Assembly (NCBI GenBank): GCA_937873665.1
Contig: CALMYW010000393.1
Span: 371,572 to 435,571, forward strand
Direction of reading: 5' to 3'
Source: an uncultured Sphingorhabdus sp.
GTDB taxonomy: Bacteria; Pseudomonadota; Alphaproteobacteria; Sphingomonadales; Sphingomonadaceae
DNA length: 64,000 bases
Below are positions 29,577 through 39,450 of this stretch, one piece after another. Both the position numbers and the translations under genes were made by a program. The notes below the pieces were generated by a model. The model did no database searches. It was not told the origin of the DNA and saw only the letters and a list, made by a program, of their open reading frames with translations. Numbering within the stretch: the stretch's first letter is position 1; each line of letters opens with the position of its first letter.

Positions 29577-30656
29577 ATGACCAGTACGCTTAAATCCCTC
29601 GTTGCCTCAACTGCGCTTGCCGCAACGCTCGGGGTTTCCGCTCCGGCCTTTGCGGTGGGCACAACCCAGGGCACCGACATCACCAACAGTGTGACTGTAA
29701 ATTACACCGTAGGAACCACGGCACAGACGCCGGTCACCAGTAACACCGATACGTTCAAGGTCGACCGCAAGGTCAACTTTACCGTTGTCGAACGTGCGAC
29801 CATCGGCACCACCACAGTCAATCCTGGGCAACTTGCCCAGCAAACAGCATTTACGTTGACCAACCTGTCAAACGATCTGCTCGACTTTGACCTGACAGCG
29901 GCCAACCTGTTGACCGGTGCGGCAGCACCGCGCGGGACAGACGGATTTGACGTCACCAATTTGCTGATCTGCCTCGACGCGGACAACAACAATGTCTGCG
30001 ATGCGCCTGCAACCGCAACGCTGACCGTTAACGATCTATCGGCAACAACCGGCAGCAACAGCGTCAACATTCTTGTGTTGGGCGACATTCCGGCCGCAGC
30101 CACCAATGGCCAGATTGCGGGCGTTAGCTTGCAAGCCACCGCAAAGCTGAGCAATGGCACCGCCTTTGTTCTTAGCGGCCCTGGCCAAAATGTATCGACC
30201 GACGCCGACGCCAACGTCGCTGGCGCTGTCGACACCGTTCTGGCTGATACCGGTCGCGATGCTGTTGAATCCGCACTCGACGACTACACCGTACAGTCGG
30301 CAACGCTGGGCGTGTTCAAGTCGAGCCGCGTTGTCAGCGACCTTGTAAGTGGCATCAACCCGAAAGCTCTGCCCGGCGCGACGGTGGAATATTGCATCGC
30401 AGTCCAGAACACCGGTAGCGTCGCTGCAACCAGCGTCGCGATTGAGGATTTGATTCCTGCGAACACGACGTTTGTTACAGGTTCGATCCTGTTGGGTGCA
30501 ACCGTAACCGACTATGGTCTGGCAACGCAAAGCTGCTCGGCCGGTTCGGCAGGCGGTAGCTACACCACAACGCCGTCACCGCGCGTCAACGGAACCCTCG
30601 CCAGTGTTGGCGCGGCTTCGACGAGCGGCCTGATCTTCCGCGTTACCATCAACTAA
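29577..30656 (+). CDS. Secreted DUF11-type protein, third of cluster
   Basis: A 359-residue exported protein. The start is ATG 29577, with GGAG about 8 bases upstream and a good signal peptide (MTSTLKSLVASTALAATLGV, cleavage after AFA, residue 26). A start at 29505, overlapping the previous stop, would put 24 polar residues before the signal and is less likely. The mature N-terminus VGTTQGTDITNSVTVNY...SN matches the pattern of the first protein. The LICLDADNNNVCD segment is calcium-binding-like with two Cys. A DUF11 domain follows at about 265-359 (ALPGATVEYCIAVQNTGS...IEDLIPANTTFV), ending LIFRVTIN. An intrinsic terminator follows directly. Confidence 0.85.
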   Translation: MTSTLKSLVASTALAATLGVSAPAFAVGTTQGTDITNSVTVNYTVGTTAQTPVTSNTDTFKVDRKVNFTVVERATIGTTTVNPGQLAQQTAFTLTNLSNDLLDFDLTAANLLTGAAAPRGTDGFDVTNLLICLDADNNNVCDAPATATLTVNDLSATTGSNSVNILVLGDIPAAATNGQIAGVSLQATAKLSNGTAFVLSGPGQNVSTDADANVAGAVDTVLADTGRDAVESALDDYTVQSATLGVFKSSRVVSDLVSGINPKALPGATVEYCIAVQNTGSVAATSVAIEDLIPANTTFVTGSILLGATVTDYGLATQSCSAGSAGGSYTTTPSPRVNGTLASVGAASTSGLIFRVTIN

Positions 30657-30662
30657 AGAAGC

Positions 30663-30701
30663 AAGGCGGGGACGAAGGCTCTCTTCAACCCCGCCTTTTT
30701 C
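30663..30701 (+). terminator. Intrinsic terminator after the DUF11 small proteins
   Basis: AAGGCGGGG (30663-30671) and CCCCGCCTT (30689-30697) form a perfect 9-bp stem with a 17-base loop, and the right arm runs into a T tract ending at 30700. It starts 7 bases after the stop at 30656 and ends only 8 bases before the ATG of the 1695-residue gene. It can therefore reduce, rather than separate, transcription of that gene. Confidence 0.85.
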
Positions 30702-30708
30702 TCTAAAA

Positions 30709-33700
30709 ATGCTGTTAACTAAACATCTTATCAAACGCGCAGGAACGCTGGCGGCAGCTGCCCACTTGGCTGCCGCCTGCCTTCCCGCGCATGCGCAAGT
30801 GTTGCCGAATATCATCAGCAACACAGCGCAGGCGGAATGGACATCCGGCGGACAGCCGCTGTCACGGCCTTCAAACAGCGTCGATATCGTTGTCGACCGC
30901 TCCAATCCGCAACCGGCGACACTTGAGGTGTTCCGTTTCACCAGTGCAAGCGGTTCTACCCAAGCCGTTTTGCCGCAGACGATGTGCCGGGGCACCAACG
31001 GGCTTCAGCCGGTCAACCTTCAAGGCGTTTTTGCCGGTCTTTCAACCAATCCGGCGTCAATCGCCCCGGCATCTTCCATTCGCGCGGGGGAACCATTGGT
31101 TCTGAAGGTGACGGCACCGGGTCAAAACAGCAATCCAGGTACGATTGACAGCTTCGAAGCTGAAATTTCGACCGACACTGGCGATATCGAGCGGTTCATT
31201 CTGACCGAAACGGGCGCCAATACGTCGGTTTTTCTGGCTCTGGTGAATACCAAGGCTGCACCGCCTGCGGCAATTCAGGGCGATTGCGTCCTGTCGGTTC
31301 GTCCCGGCGACCAACTTCATTTTGACCTCGACAATGCCCAAAATGGCAATCCGATTGCCGGTGCAGATGTCGATATTCTCGTCGATCCGTTCGGATTGAC
31401 CTTTGACAGTGCCGACGGCACTGCTGTCGATGGCACCCGGGTGACTATCGTAGACGCGGCAACCGGCCAGCCTGCACAGGTGTTTGGCGATGACGGCGTC
31501 TCTAGTTTCCCGAGTACCATTATAGCGGGAAGCACGGTTACAGACGGTGGAGGGCAGATTTACGCCTTCCCGTCCGGTTTTTACCGCTTCCCCTTCCTGC
31601 GCCAGGGCACTTACCGGCTGATTATCACGCCGCCAGCGCCTTACACGCATCCCTCGGTGGCTACGCCTGCTGAAATAGCGCTGTTGACGCGCCCCGACGG
31701 CGGCCAGTTCGTTATTGCCGACGGCTCTTATGGCGGAATCATTACACTGAACGACCCTGCACCGGTGCGTATCGACGTACCGATGGACCGGCCCGGCGGC
31801 AGTTTGCAGCTGCGGAAGTCGACTTCAAGCGTTACAGCCATGCCCGGTGATGTCGTTCAATACCGCATCGAGGTGCGGAATCCTGATCGTGTCCGCAATA
31901 GCGGTCCGATTACAGTCACCGACCTTTTACCGGCATCGATGCGGCTGCGCCTGAACAGCGTGCGCTATAATGGCACCTCGGTTACGCCAGTTGCAACAGC
32001 CGATGGCAGCGAGTTTTCGGTTGTTTTACCACCGCTTGCTGGGGGCGCATCGGGTCTGTTGACGTATCTGGCAGAAGTGCGCGTTGATGCCCGTTCGGGC
32101 GATGCCGTCAACCGTGCATCTGCCCGCGATAATCGAGGTGCGAGCAGCGAAACAGTCGATGCCGCAATCCGCATCATCCGCGACGGGATAAGCGAACGCT
32201 TCACCATAGTTGGTCGCTTTACCGAAGGCGGATGCAGCGTCGATCCGCGTAAAGCAAAGGGCATCAGCGGCGTGCGCGTCATGCTTGAAGATGGCAGCTA
32301 CGCCATCACCGACATTGACGGCCGCTATCATTTCGAAGGCGTGGTCCCCGGCCTGCATGTTGTGCAAGTCGACCCGTCGACCTTCCCGCTTGATCAGGCG
32401 CCTGTCGACTGCGCGCAGAATACACGCAGCGCCGGAAGTGCGATCTCGCGCTTTGTCGAAGGTCGCGGCGGTAATCTTAAACGCGCAGATTTTCGCTCGA
32501 AACAGGTCAGCCCCCGTCGCGAAGCCACACAAATTGCTTCCAAACCGGTTGCGCCGAACGCCGAAGAACGCAGCATTGCTGGCGGTGAAAAAGATTGGGT
32601 TGCCGGTCAGGCGCCGGGCTTGGAATTTCTGTTTCCCGGCACCGACCACAACCCGCCTGTGCCCGCGATCCGCGTTGCCATCAAACATGCTGCTGGCCAG
32701 CGCATCGAACTCAGCGCCAATGGCAAGATCGTTGACCCGCTGAATTTCGATGGCGTCAAGCGCAGTGGGGACGGCCAGGTCAATGTCAGCATCTGGCGCG
32801 GCGTTCCGATTGTTGCAGGCAACAATGCGCTGGTTGCGCGCGTGCTGAACAGCGAAGGTCAGGAAGTCGCCAAGCTGGAGCGTCAGGTCCATTTTGCTAC
32901 CCCCGCAATTCAGGCGCAGTTCCTGAAAGAAAAGTCGCTGCTGCTTGCCGACGGTGTCAATCGCCCCCGTATTGCAGTGCGATTCACCGATCGTTCGGGC
33001 AAACCCATCCAGCCCGATGCAGTCGGCGATTTCAGCGTTACCGAACCTTATCGTCCCGCTGTCGAAATCGATGCCCAGCAGGCAAGCCAATTGTCCGGCC
33101 TCGAACGTGCGGCACCGGTGTGGCGCGTGATCGGCGAAGATGGCGTTGCCTATATCGAACTGGAGCCGACAACCGCTTCCGGTGCCGTGGCAATCAGCTT
33201 CAACTTCCAGGATGGCCAGGTAAAACGTACCCAGCGTATCGAAACCTGGCTCGATCCGGGCGATCGCCCCTGGACCGTGGTTGGCTTTGCAGCCGGCACC
33301 CTCGGTTTCAACAAGCTTGAAGAAGGTCTTCAGGATCTGGCTGGCGAAGATGACCAGTTGAATGTCGATGGCCGCATCGCCCTCTACGCCAAGGGTCGTG
33401 TGAGCGGCAAATGGCTGATGACCATGGCCTATGACAGCGACAAAAAGGCTGACGATGCCCGTTTTGCAGGCACCATCGATCCGCGTCGCTATTACACCGT
33501 TTATGCCGATCGCAGCGAGCAGCGCTATGACGCGGCTTCAATCCGCCGCCTGTATCTGAAGCTCGAACGCCCGCAATTCTATGCGCTGTTCGGCGACTAT
33601 CAGACCGGCATCGATGAGCCTGAACTGGCCCGCTATCAGCGCAGCTTCAACGGCATTAAGGCCGAATATCGCAGCGATGACGTGCACGCGCAGGCCTTTG

Positions 33701-35796
33701 CAGCGGACACCCCCTATCGCTATCGTCGCGAAGAAATCCAGGGCACGGGCCTGACCGGCCCCTACGCGCTCGCCACCCGCGATATCCTCGCCAACAGCGA
33801 ACGCATCACCATCGAAACGCGGGATCGTTTGCAGTCGAACATCATCATCGACCGCAAAGCCCTTGTGCGCCATATCGACTATGACATCGATTACCTCGCC
33901 GGAACGCTGCGTTTCCGTGAGCCGATCCTGTCGCGCTCGAGCGGCCTGAACCCGCAATTCATCATCGCCGAATATGAAGTCGATGGCGTTGGCAAGCGTG
34001 TCAACAACGCTGGCGGCCGTGTCAAATGGCAGTCGCCCGACCAGAAGCTGCAGATTGCAGCAACCGCGATCCACGACGAAACCGATACCGACAAGACCAA
34101 CCTTGTCGGCGCCGACGTCCGCTATCGTCCGACCGCGAACACCGAATTGCGCGCCGAATTTGCCGCAACCAATGGCAAGGCCAATGCAGGCAGCGCAACC
34201 ACCGATGCCGGCGGCGCTTCGGCTGTGCTGCTCGAGGCCGAACAACATGGTGCGAAGCTCGACGTGCTGGCTTATTATCGGCGCCAGTCGGCCCGCTTCG
34301 GCGTCGGCCAGACGAACCGCAGCGAAGTAGGCACCGAAAAATTTGGCCTCGATGGCCGCTATCGCCTGACCGATAAGCTGTCGCTCTCGGCAATCGGTTA
34401 TCAGGAAGATTATATCGAAACCGGTGCCCGTCGCATCGCGGGATCGACCGAACTCGAATATCGTGACGACAAGGCTTCGCTGCGCGCTGGCATCACCCAT
34501 GCCGATGATAAGCTAGCCGATGGCACGACGAACAAGTCGACACTGGCTCGTATCGCCGGTTCATACAAGCTGACCAGCAAGCTCGAACTTGACGCGCAAA
34601 CCGAGTTCGCTCTGGGTGGCGAAGATGAGAGCATCGACTTCCCTGCCCGCCACCGTCTGGGCGCACGCTATGCGATCCGCAACGATATCGCGCTGGTCGG
34701 CAGCTATGAAATCGCCAAGGGTGAAAATATCGATGCACGCACTGCACGTATCGGTTTTGACATCGCCCCCTGGGCTGGCGGTCGCATCGTTGCGAGCGCC
34801 AACCAGCAGGATATCGGCGAGTTCGGCGCGCGCAGCTTTGCATCCTACGGACTCGCGCAATCGTTCAAGATCAACGACAAATGGTCGGTTGATTTCACGC
34901 TCGATGGCAACCAAACCATTGGCGGCTTCGACCGCAGCGATGTCATCAATCCGTTGCAGCCCGTCGCTTCCGGCGGTTTCCTGGGCAGCGACGGCACGCT
35001 GACTGAAGATTTCGTCGCAGTCACCGGCGGCGCCAGCTATCATGGCGAACGCTGGAGCTGGACCGGTCGTGCCGAATGGCGCGATGGTGACACCACCCAG
35101 CGTTATGGCCTGACCACCGCCATCCTGCGCCAGATCGGCGAAGGCAAAGCTGTGGGCGGCGCACTCAACTGGTTCAAGGCCAAGCAGGACGGCGGCGCAT
35201 CGACAAAGACCGCACAGGCCGAAATCAGCTGGGCCAACCGCCCCTCGGGCAGCCAGTGGTCGTTCCTCAACAAGACCGAATATCGCTATGATGCGGTGAA
35301 GAACGCAACTGCTGGTCTTCCGGGACCGATCGGCGGTGCGCCGTTGCTTGTCAGCGGTGACGTCAAATCGACCCGCATCATCAACAGCCTGTCGGTCAAC
35401 TACACCCCGATTGACGAGCGCGATGGCAGCTTCATCGAACGCGGCGAATATGCCTTCTTCTGGGGCACCCGCTACAACACCGACCGTTTTGGCGCGGACG
35501 ATGTCAAGGGTTGGAGCAATGTTGTCGGCGCCGACCTGCGCTTTGATTTCTCAGATGTCGCAGATGTGGGCATCTCGGGTACGGCCCGCATTGGCACCTC
35601 GGGCAAAAACATCGCCTGGTCGGGTGGACCAACACTGACGGTGACGCCGTTCGACAATTCAAACGTCACGCTCGGTTACAATTTCGTCGGCTTTGAAGAT
35701 CGCGACTTCGAAGAGGCACGCTACACCCGCAGCGGCCCCTTCCTGACCTTCAAACTGAAGTTCGACCAGACCAGCTTTCAGGGTCTGGGGCTCTAA
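30709..35796 (+). CDS. Large DUF11 / outer-membrane beta-barrel protein
   Basis: A 1695-residue exported protein. The signal peptide ends near residue 29 (CLPAHA|Q). The mature N-terminus VLPNIISNTAQAEW...SNSVDIVVDR echoes the start of the two larger DUF11 proteins upstream. A DUF11 domain lies at about 363-490 (SSVTAMPGDVVQYRIEVRN...ITVTDLLPASM), then a carboxypeptidase-regulatory/SdrD-B-like domain at about 517-560 (GISGVRVMLEDG...DIDGRYHFEGVVPGLH). The region from about 855 to the end alternates polar and hydrophobic residues in strand-turn-strand fashion with many aromatic girdle residues. I read it as an outer-membrane beta-barrel; the last strand is FLTFKLKF, followed by a 10-residue tail. 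It follows a terminator at once and has no clear ribosome-binding site. Proposed role: outer-membrane anchor or exporter for the three small proteins. Confidence 0.8.
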   Translation: MLLTKHLIKRAGTLAAAAHLAAACLPAHAQVLPNIISNTAQAEWTSGGQPLSRPSNSVDIVVDRSNPQPATLEVFRFTSASGSTQAVLPQTMCRGTNGLQPVNLQGVFAGLSTNPASIAPASSIRAGEPLVLKVTAPGQNSNPGTIDSFEAEISTDTGDIERFILTETGANTSVFLALVNTKAAPPAAIQGDCVLSVRPGDQLHFDLDNAQNGNPIAGADVDILVDPFGLTFDSADGTAVDGTRVTIVDAATGQPAQVFGDDGVSSFPSTIIAGSTVTDGGGQIYAFPSGFYRFPFLRQGTYRLIITPPAPYTHPSVATPAEIALLTRPDGGQFVIADGSYGGIITLNDPAPVRIDVPMDRPGGSLQLRKSTSSVTAMPGDVVQYRIEVRNPDRVRNSGPITVTDLLPASMRLRLNSVRYNGTSVTPVATADGSEFSVVLPPLAGGASGLLTYLAEVRVDARSGDAVNRASARDNRGASSETVDAAIRIIRDGISERFTIVGRFTEGGCSVDPRKAKGISGVRVMLEDGSYAITDIDGRYHFEGVVPGLHVVQVDPSTFPLDQAPVDCAQNTRSAGSAISRFVEGRGGNLKRADFRSKQVSPRREATQIASKPVAPNAEERSIAGGEKDWVAGQAPGLEFLFPGTDHNPPVPAIRVAIKHAAGQRIELSANGKIVDPLNFDGVKRSGDGQVNVSIWRGVPIVAGNNALVARVLNSEGQEVAKLERQVHFATPAIQAQFLKEKSLLLADGVNRPRIAVRFTDRSGKPIQPDAVGDFSVTEPYRPAVEIDAQQASQLSGLERAAPVWRVIGEDGVAYIELEPTTASGAVAISFNFQDGQVKRTQRIETWLDPGDRPWTVVGFAAGTLGFNKLEEGLQDLAGEDDQLNVDGRIALYAKGRVSGKWLMTMAYDSDKKADDARFAGTIDPRRYYTVYADRSEQRYDAASIRRLYLKLERPQFYALFGDYQTGIDEPELARYQRSFNGIKAEYRSDDVHAQAFAADTPYRYRREEIQGTGLTGPYALATRDILANSERITIETRDRLQSNIIIDRKALVRHIDYDIDYLAGTLRFREPILSRSSGLNPQFIIAEYEVDGVGKRVNNAGGRVKWQSPDQKLQIAATAIHDETDTDKTNLVGADVRYRPTANTELRAEFAATNGKANAGSATTDAGGASAVLLEAEQHGAKLDVLAYYRRQSARFGVGQTNRSEVGTEKFGLDGRYRLTDKLSLSAIGYQEDYIETGARRIAGSTELEYRDDKASLRAGITHADDKLADGTTNKSTLARIAGSYKLTSKLELDAQTEFALGGEDESIDFPARHRLGARYAIRNDIALVGSYEIAKGENIDARTARIGFDIAPWAGGRIVASANQQDIGEFGARSFASYGLAQSFKINDKWSVDFTLDGNQTIGGFDRSDVINPLQPVASGGFLGSDGTLTEDFVAVTGGASYHGERWSWTGRAEWRDGDTTQRYGLTTAILRQIGEGKAVGGALNWFKAKQDGGASTKTAQAEISWANRPSGSQWSFLNKTEYRYDAVKNATAGLPGPIGGAPLLVSGDVKSTRIINSLSVNYTPIDERDGSFIERGEYAFFWGTRYNTDRFGADDVKGWSNVVGADLRFDFSDVADVGISGTARIGTSGKNIAWSGGPTLTVTPFDNSNVTLGYNFVGFEDRDFEEARYTRSGPFLTFKLKFDQTSFQGLGL

Positions 35797-35799
35797 CCT

Positions 35800-37056
35800 T
35801 TAGTCCGCGAACAGCAGAACCGGCGTTTCGACAAGCTTTTTGAGCGCCTGCACATAGCTCGCCGCATCCCAGCCATCGACCACGCGGTGATCGCAACTGA
35901 TCGACAAGTTCATCAGCTTACGCGCTTCAATGGCATCGCCGACAAATACCGGACGTTCGACGATTTTGTTCGGGCCGATAATGGCGACTTCGGGACGGTT
36001 GATAACCGGCGTGGTTGCAATGCCGCCAAGCGGGCCGAGTGACGTCACCGTCAACGTTGAACCGGAAAGTTCATCACTTTTGGCGCTGCCATTGCGGGCG
36101 GCTTCGGCCAAACGGCCAATCTCGCTCGCCAATTGCCAGACATTCTTGTCCTGCGCGTCACGGATAACCGGGACCATCAGCCCAGCTTCGGTTTGCGTTG
36201 CCATGCCGAGATGCACCGAGCCGTAGCGTGTGACCACACCGGCTTCGTCATCATAACGGGCGTTGATCATCGGAAAATCAGGCAAGGTCTTGCAGATCGC
36301 CACGATCAGGAACGGCAGCATGGTCAATTTGGGGCGATTGCCGCGATTAGCGTTCAGATCAGCCCTCATCGCTTCCAGCGCAGTGACGTCAAACTCTTCG
36401 ACATAGCTGAAATGCGGAATGTTGCGCTTCGACGCCGCCATATTTTCGGCGATACGGCGACGCATACCGATGACCTTGACCACTTCATCGGCCCGCTTTG
36501 AGGAAGCGCCGGCTGCACGATAGCCCTGCCCCGCACCATAGTTCAAATAGGCGTCCAGATCTGCGTGGCGAACATGTCCGCCCGACGCCCTGACGTCACT
36601 TAGATCAACGCCAAGCTCCTTGGCACGTGCCCTAACCGCCGGAGAAGCGGTGATTTTTTCGTGCTTGATTGCAACCGGTGCTTCGACAGCCTCCACTTGC
36701 GGAGTTTCTACTGGTGCAGGTGCTGGAGCAGGCGACGGGGGAGAAGCAACCGGTTCCGCTTCCACTTTGGGTGTTTCAGCAACAGGCTTGGGCGCAGCTT
36801 CTTCATTGCCCGCGCCTTCGGTTTCAATCTCAACCAGCATTGATCCGATGGCGATCACATCGCCTTCTTCGCCTGCAACAGCCGTCACGACGCCAGCCAC
36901 CGGACTTTCCATTTCGACTGTCGCCTTGTCGGTCATCATGTCCGCGAGCGGCTGATCTTCCTCGATCCGGTCGCCAATCTTGACGTGCCAAGCGACGATT
37001 TCAGCCTCGGCAATGCCTTCGCCAATGTCAGGCAGCTTGAATGTGAACTTACCCAT
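35800..37056 (-). CDS. Dihydrolipoamide acyltransferase (E2), branched-chain type
   Basis: Core acyltransferase of a 2-oxoacid dehydrogenase complex. The 418 residues comprise one lipoyl domain (lipoyl lysine K44 in MTDKATVEME), a Pro/Ala/Glu-rich linker, a peripheral-subunit-binding domain (SPAVRARAKELGVDLSDV, about 145-162) and the catalytic domain with HRVVDGWDA near the C-terminus. The neighbouring E1alpha and E1beta genes are of the branched-chain type, so the substrate is most likely branched-chain 2-oxoacids. No lpd (E3) gene is nearby. Its stop is 3 bp from that of the convergent barrel gene. Confidence 0.9.
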   Translation of the reverse strand: MGKFTFKLPDIGEGIAEAEIVAWHVKIGDRIEEDQPLADMMTDKATVEMESPVAGVVTAVAGEEGDVIAIGSMLVEIETEGAGNEEAAPKPVAETPKVEAEPVASPPSPAPAPAPVETPQVEAVEAPVAIKHEKITASPAVRARAKELGVDLSDVRASGGHVRHADLDAYLNYGAGQGYRAAGASSKRADEVVKVIGMRRRIAENMAASKRNIPHFSYVEEFDVTALEAMRADLNANRGNRPKLTMLPFLIVAICKTLPDFPMINARYDDEAGVVTRYGSVHLGMATQTEAGLMVPVIRDAQDKNVWQLASEIGRLAEAARNGSAKSDELSGSTLTVTSLGPLGGIATTPVINRPEVAIIGPNKIVERPVFVGDAIEARKLMNLSISCDHRVVDGWDAASYVQALKKLVETPVLLFAD

Positions 37057-37060
37057 GACG

Positions 37061-38083
37061 TCAGTCCTTCATGATCTTTTCAATGGCACTGGCAATGCGA
37101 ACCGGGCCGGGGAAATAGGCCCATTCGAGGCTGTGCGGATAAGGCGTGTCAAAGCCGGTGACGCGTTCTACCGGCGCTTCGAGATGGTAGAAGCAGCGTT
37201 CCTGAACGAGCGCCGCCAGTTCTGCACCAAAACCGCTAGTACGGGTGGCCTCGTGAACTACCAGGCAGCGTCCGGTCTTTTTTACTGATTTTTCAATTGC
37301 TTCAACATCCAATGGAAGAAGCGTTCTTAAGTCGAGAATTTCCGCATCAAGGCCCATTTCGGCTACAACGGTCTGCACCACATGCACCATTGTGCCATAG
37401 GTCAGGATGGTCAGTGCCTCGCCTTCGCGGACTATTCCGGCCTTGCCCAGTTCGATGCGATAATAGCCTTCGGGAACAGCACTCGCTGCATGTTTCGACC
37501 ATGGCTCGACCGGGCGGTCATAATAGCCGCTGAATGGGCCGTTATAGATGCGTTTGGGTTCGAAGAAGATCACAGGATCATTATCCTCGATAGCCGCGAT
37601 CAGCAGGCCCTTGGCATCGTAAGGATTGGACGGAACAATCGTCTTGATGCCGCAAACATGGGTAAAAAGGCTTTCCGGCGACTGGCTGTGCGTCTGCCCA
37701 CCGAAAATCCCGCCGCCAAAAGGCGAACGAACGGTCATCGGGCAGATGAAGTCACCTGCCGAGCGATAGCGTAAGCGTGCCGCTTCACTGACTAGCTGGT
37801 CGAGGCCCGGGTAGATATAGTCGGCAAACTGGATTTCCGGCACTGGCCGCAAGCCATAGGCTGCCATGCCGACGCCCGCGCCGATGATTCCGCATTCGCT
37901 GATTGGGGTATCGAACACCCGGGTTTTGCCATGCTTGGCCTGCAAACCAGCGGTCGCGCGGAACACGCCGCCGAAATAGCCGATATCCTCCCCCATCAAG
38001 ACGACATCGGGATCGCGTTCCAGCATGATGTCGAGCGCGCTATTGATCGCTTCGATCATGTTCATGGTTTTGGTGTCGGCCAT
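37061..38083 (-). CDS. Branched-chain 2-oxoacid dehydrogenase E1 beta
   Basis: Beta subunit of the thiamine-dependent E1 component. About 340 residues. Characteristic segments are VVLMGEDIGYFGGVFRATAGL, EIQFADYIYPGLDQLVSEAARLRYRS and PFGGGIFGGQTHSQSPE, which place it in the branched-chain rather than the pyruvate group. ATG 38083 is chosen next to the E1alpha stop (ATGATG); ATG 38086 and GTG 38098 are alternatives. Encoded between E1alpha and E2, with 4 bp to E2. Confidence 0.92.
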   Translation of the reverse strand: MADTKTMNMIEAINSALDIMLERDPDVVLMGEDIGYFGGVFRATAGLQAKHGKTRVFDTPISECGIIGAGVGMAAYGLRPVPEIQFADYIYPGLDQLVSEAARLRYRSAGDFICPMTVRSPFGGGIFGGQTHSQSPESLFTHVCGIKTIVPSNPYDAKGLLIAAIEDNDPVIFFEPKRIYNGPFSGYYDRPVEPWSKHAASAVPEGYYRIELGKAGIVREGEALTILTYGTMVHVVQTVVAEMGLDAEILDLRTLLPLDVEAIEKSVKKTGRCLVVHEATRTSGFGAELAALVQERCFYHLEAPVERVTGFDTPYPHSLEWAYFPGPVRIASAIEKIMKD

Positions 38084-39366
38084 CATTTCGGCTCCCACTC
38101 AGGGCCGAATTTGCGGTGCTGTTCGTCAATCATCTGCGCGCACTGCTCTTTCAGGTGCCAGGGCATTTCCTCAAAAACATCCTCGAACATCGTTTCGAAC
38201 GGCTGGTGCATTCCATGCCCCAATATGCCGTTCGCCTCTGCCTCTTTCTGGGTTTTCTTAACCAGATTGGCCAGCTCGTCATGCTGCGCCTGATGCTGTT
38301 CCTCGCTCCATTCGCCAAGCAGGATGAGGTGCTTTTTCAACCGGTCAACAGGGTCACCCAGCGGCCATTTTTCAAACTCTTGTGCCGCGCGATAGGCGCC
38401 GGGGTCGTCAGAGGTTGAGTGGCCTTCAGCGCGATAGGTGAAATATTCAATGAAGGTTGGGCCGTTATTAGTCCGCGCCCGGTCTGCTGCCCAGCGCATC
38501 GCGGCATAAACAGCCAAGGGATCATTCCCGTCAACCCGCAGCGAGGCAATGCCATAGCCCAATCCGCGCGCCGCAAAGGTCGTGCGTTCGCCACCCGCAA
38601 TGCCAGAGAAAGAGGAAATCGCCCATTGGTTGTTCACCACCTGCAGGATGACAGGCGCATTGTAGACCGCCGCAAAAGTCATCGCACTGTGGAAGTCTCC
38701 CTCTGCGGTAGAACCTTCACCGCACCAGACTGCAGAGATACGCGTATCGCCGCGTGATGCGCTGGCCATCGCCCAGCCTACGGCCTGCGGATATTGCGTC
38801 GCCAGATTGCCCGAAATGGTGAAAAAACTGCACTCTGGCGCCGAATACATGATCGGGAGTTGGCGGCCCTTCAGATGATCCTGACTGTTCGAATATATCT
38901 GGTTCATCATCCGCACGATCGGATAGCCGCGCGTCAGGAGGATGCCCTGCTGGCGATAGCTGGGGAAACACATGTCATCGCTGGCCAGCGCCATCGCTGT
39001 TGCGACCGACGTAGCCTCCTCACCCGTCGATTTCATGTAAAAGCTGGTTTTTCCCTGCCGCTGCGCGCGGAACATGCGGTCATCAAAGGCACGGGTCAGC
39101 ATCATGTTGCGGAGCATCAGGCGAAGCTGTTCGGCATCGAGGTTGGGATTCCAGCTGCCTTTTGCCTGATGGTCGTTATCGAGCACGCGCACCAGCCCGA
39201 ATGCCAGCGATTGGATGTCCGCCGGTAGCGAGGCTTCATCGGGACGTGGTATGGAATCGACCGGCGGAACAGCGACATCGCTGAAATCCACCTCATCGCC
39301 GGGACGGAATTTGGGTTCCGGAATGTGCAGCCGCAACGGCGCAAGATTGGACTTTTTGCCTGTCAT
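38083..39366 (-). CDS. Branched-chain 2-oxoacid dehydrogenase E1 alpha
   Basis: Thiamine-diphosphate-binding alpha subunit that decarboxylates branched-chain 2-oxoacids. The 427 residues include the ThDP/Mg motif GEGSTAEGDFHSAMTFAAVYNAPVILQVVNNQW (about 217-249) and FIEYFTYRAEGHSTSDDPGAYR, which corresponds to the regulatory loop of the mitochondrial enzyme. ATG 39366 is preceded by GAGAGGAAG. First gene of the E1alpha-E1beta-E2 operon. A 9-bp inverted repeat lies about 85 bp upstream. Confidence 0.93.
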   Translation of the reverse strand: MTGKKSNLAPLRLHIPEPKFRPGDEVDFSDVAVPPVDSIPRPDEASLPADIQSLAFGLVRVLDNDHQAKGSWNPNLDAEQLRLMLRNMMLTRAFDDRMFRAQRQGKTSFYMKSTGEEATSVATAMALASDDMCFPSYRQQGILLTRGYPIVRMMNQIYSNSQDHLKGRQLPIMYSAPECSFFTISGNLATQYPQAVGWAMASASRGDTRISAVWCGEGSTAEGDFHSAMTFAAVYNAPVILQVVNNQWAISSFSGIAGGERTTFAARGLGYGIASLRVDGNDPLAVYAAMRWAADRARTNNGPTFIEYFTYRAEGHSTSDDPGAYRAAQEFEKWPLGDPVDRLKKHLILLGEWSEEQHQAQHDELANLVKKTQKEAEANGILGHGMHQPFETMFEDVFEEMPWHLKEQCAQMIDEQHRKFGPEWEPK

Positions 39367-39450
39367 CGCTTCCTCTCGTTCCCTTTACAGGGCTCCACGC
39401 GAATCACATTTGTTTGTTGTCCGCTCTTGTTAGAATATTTCAAACTCCTT

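Noticed and set aside
32026..33090. A 354-codon minus-strand open frame inside the large barrel gene
   Set aside because: Complement of a well-supported coding frame with signal peptide and DUF11 domain. Composition is typical of antisense frames in GC-rich DNA.
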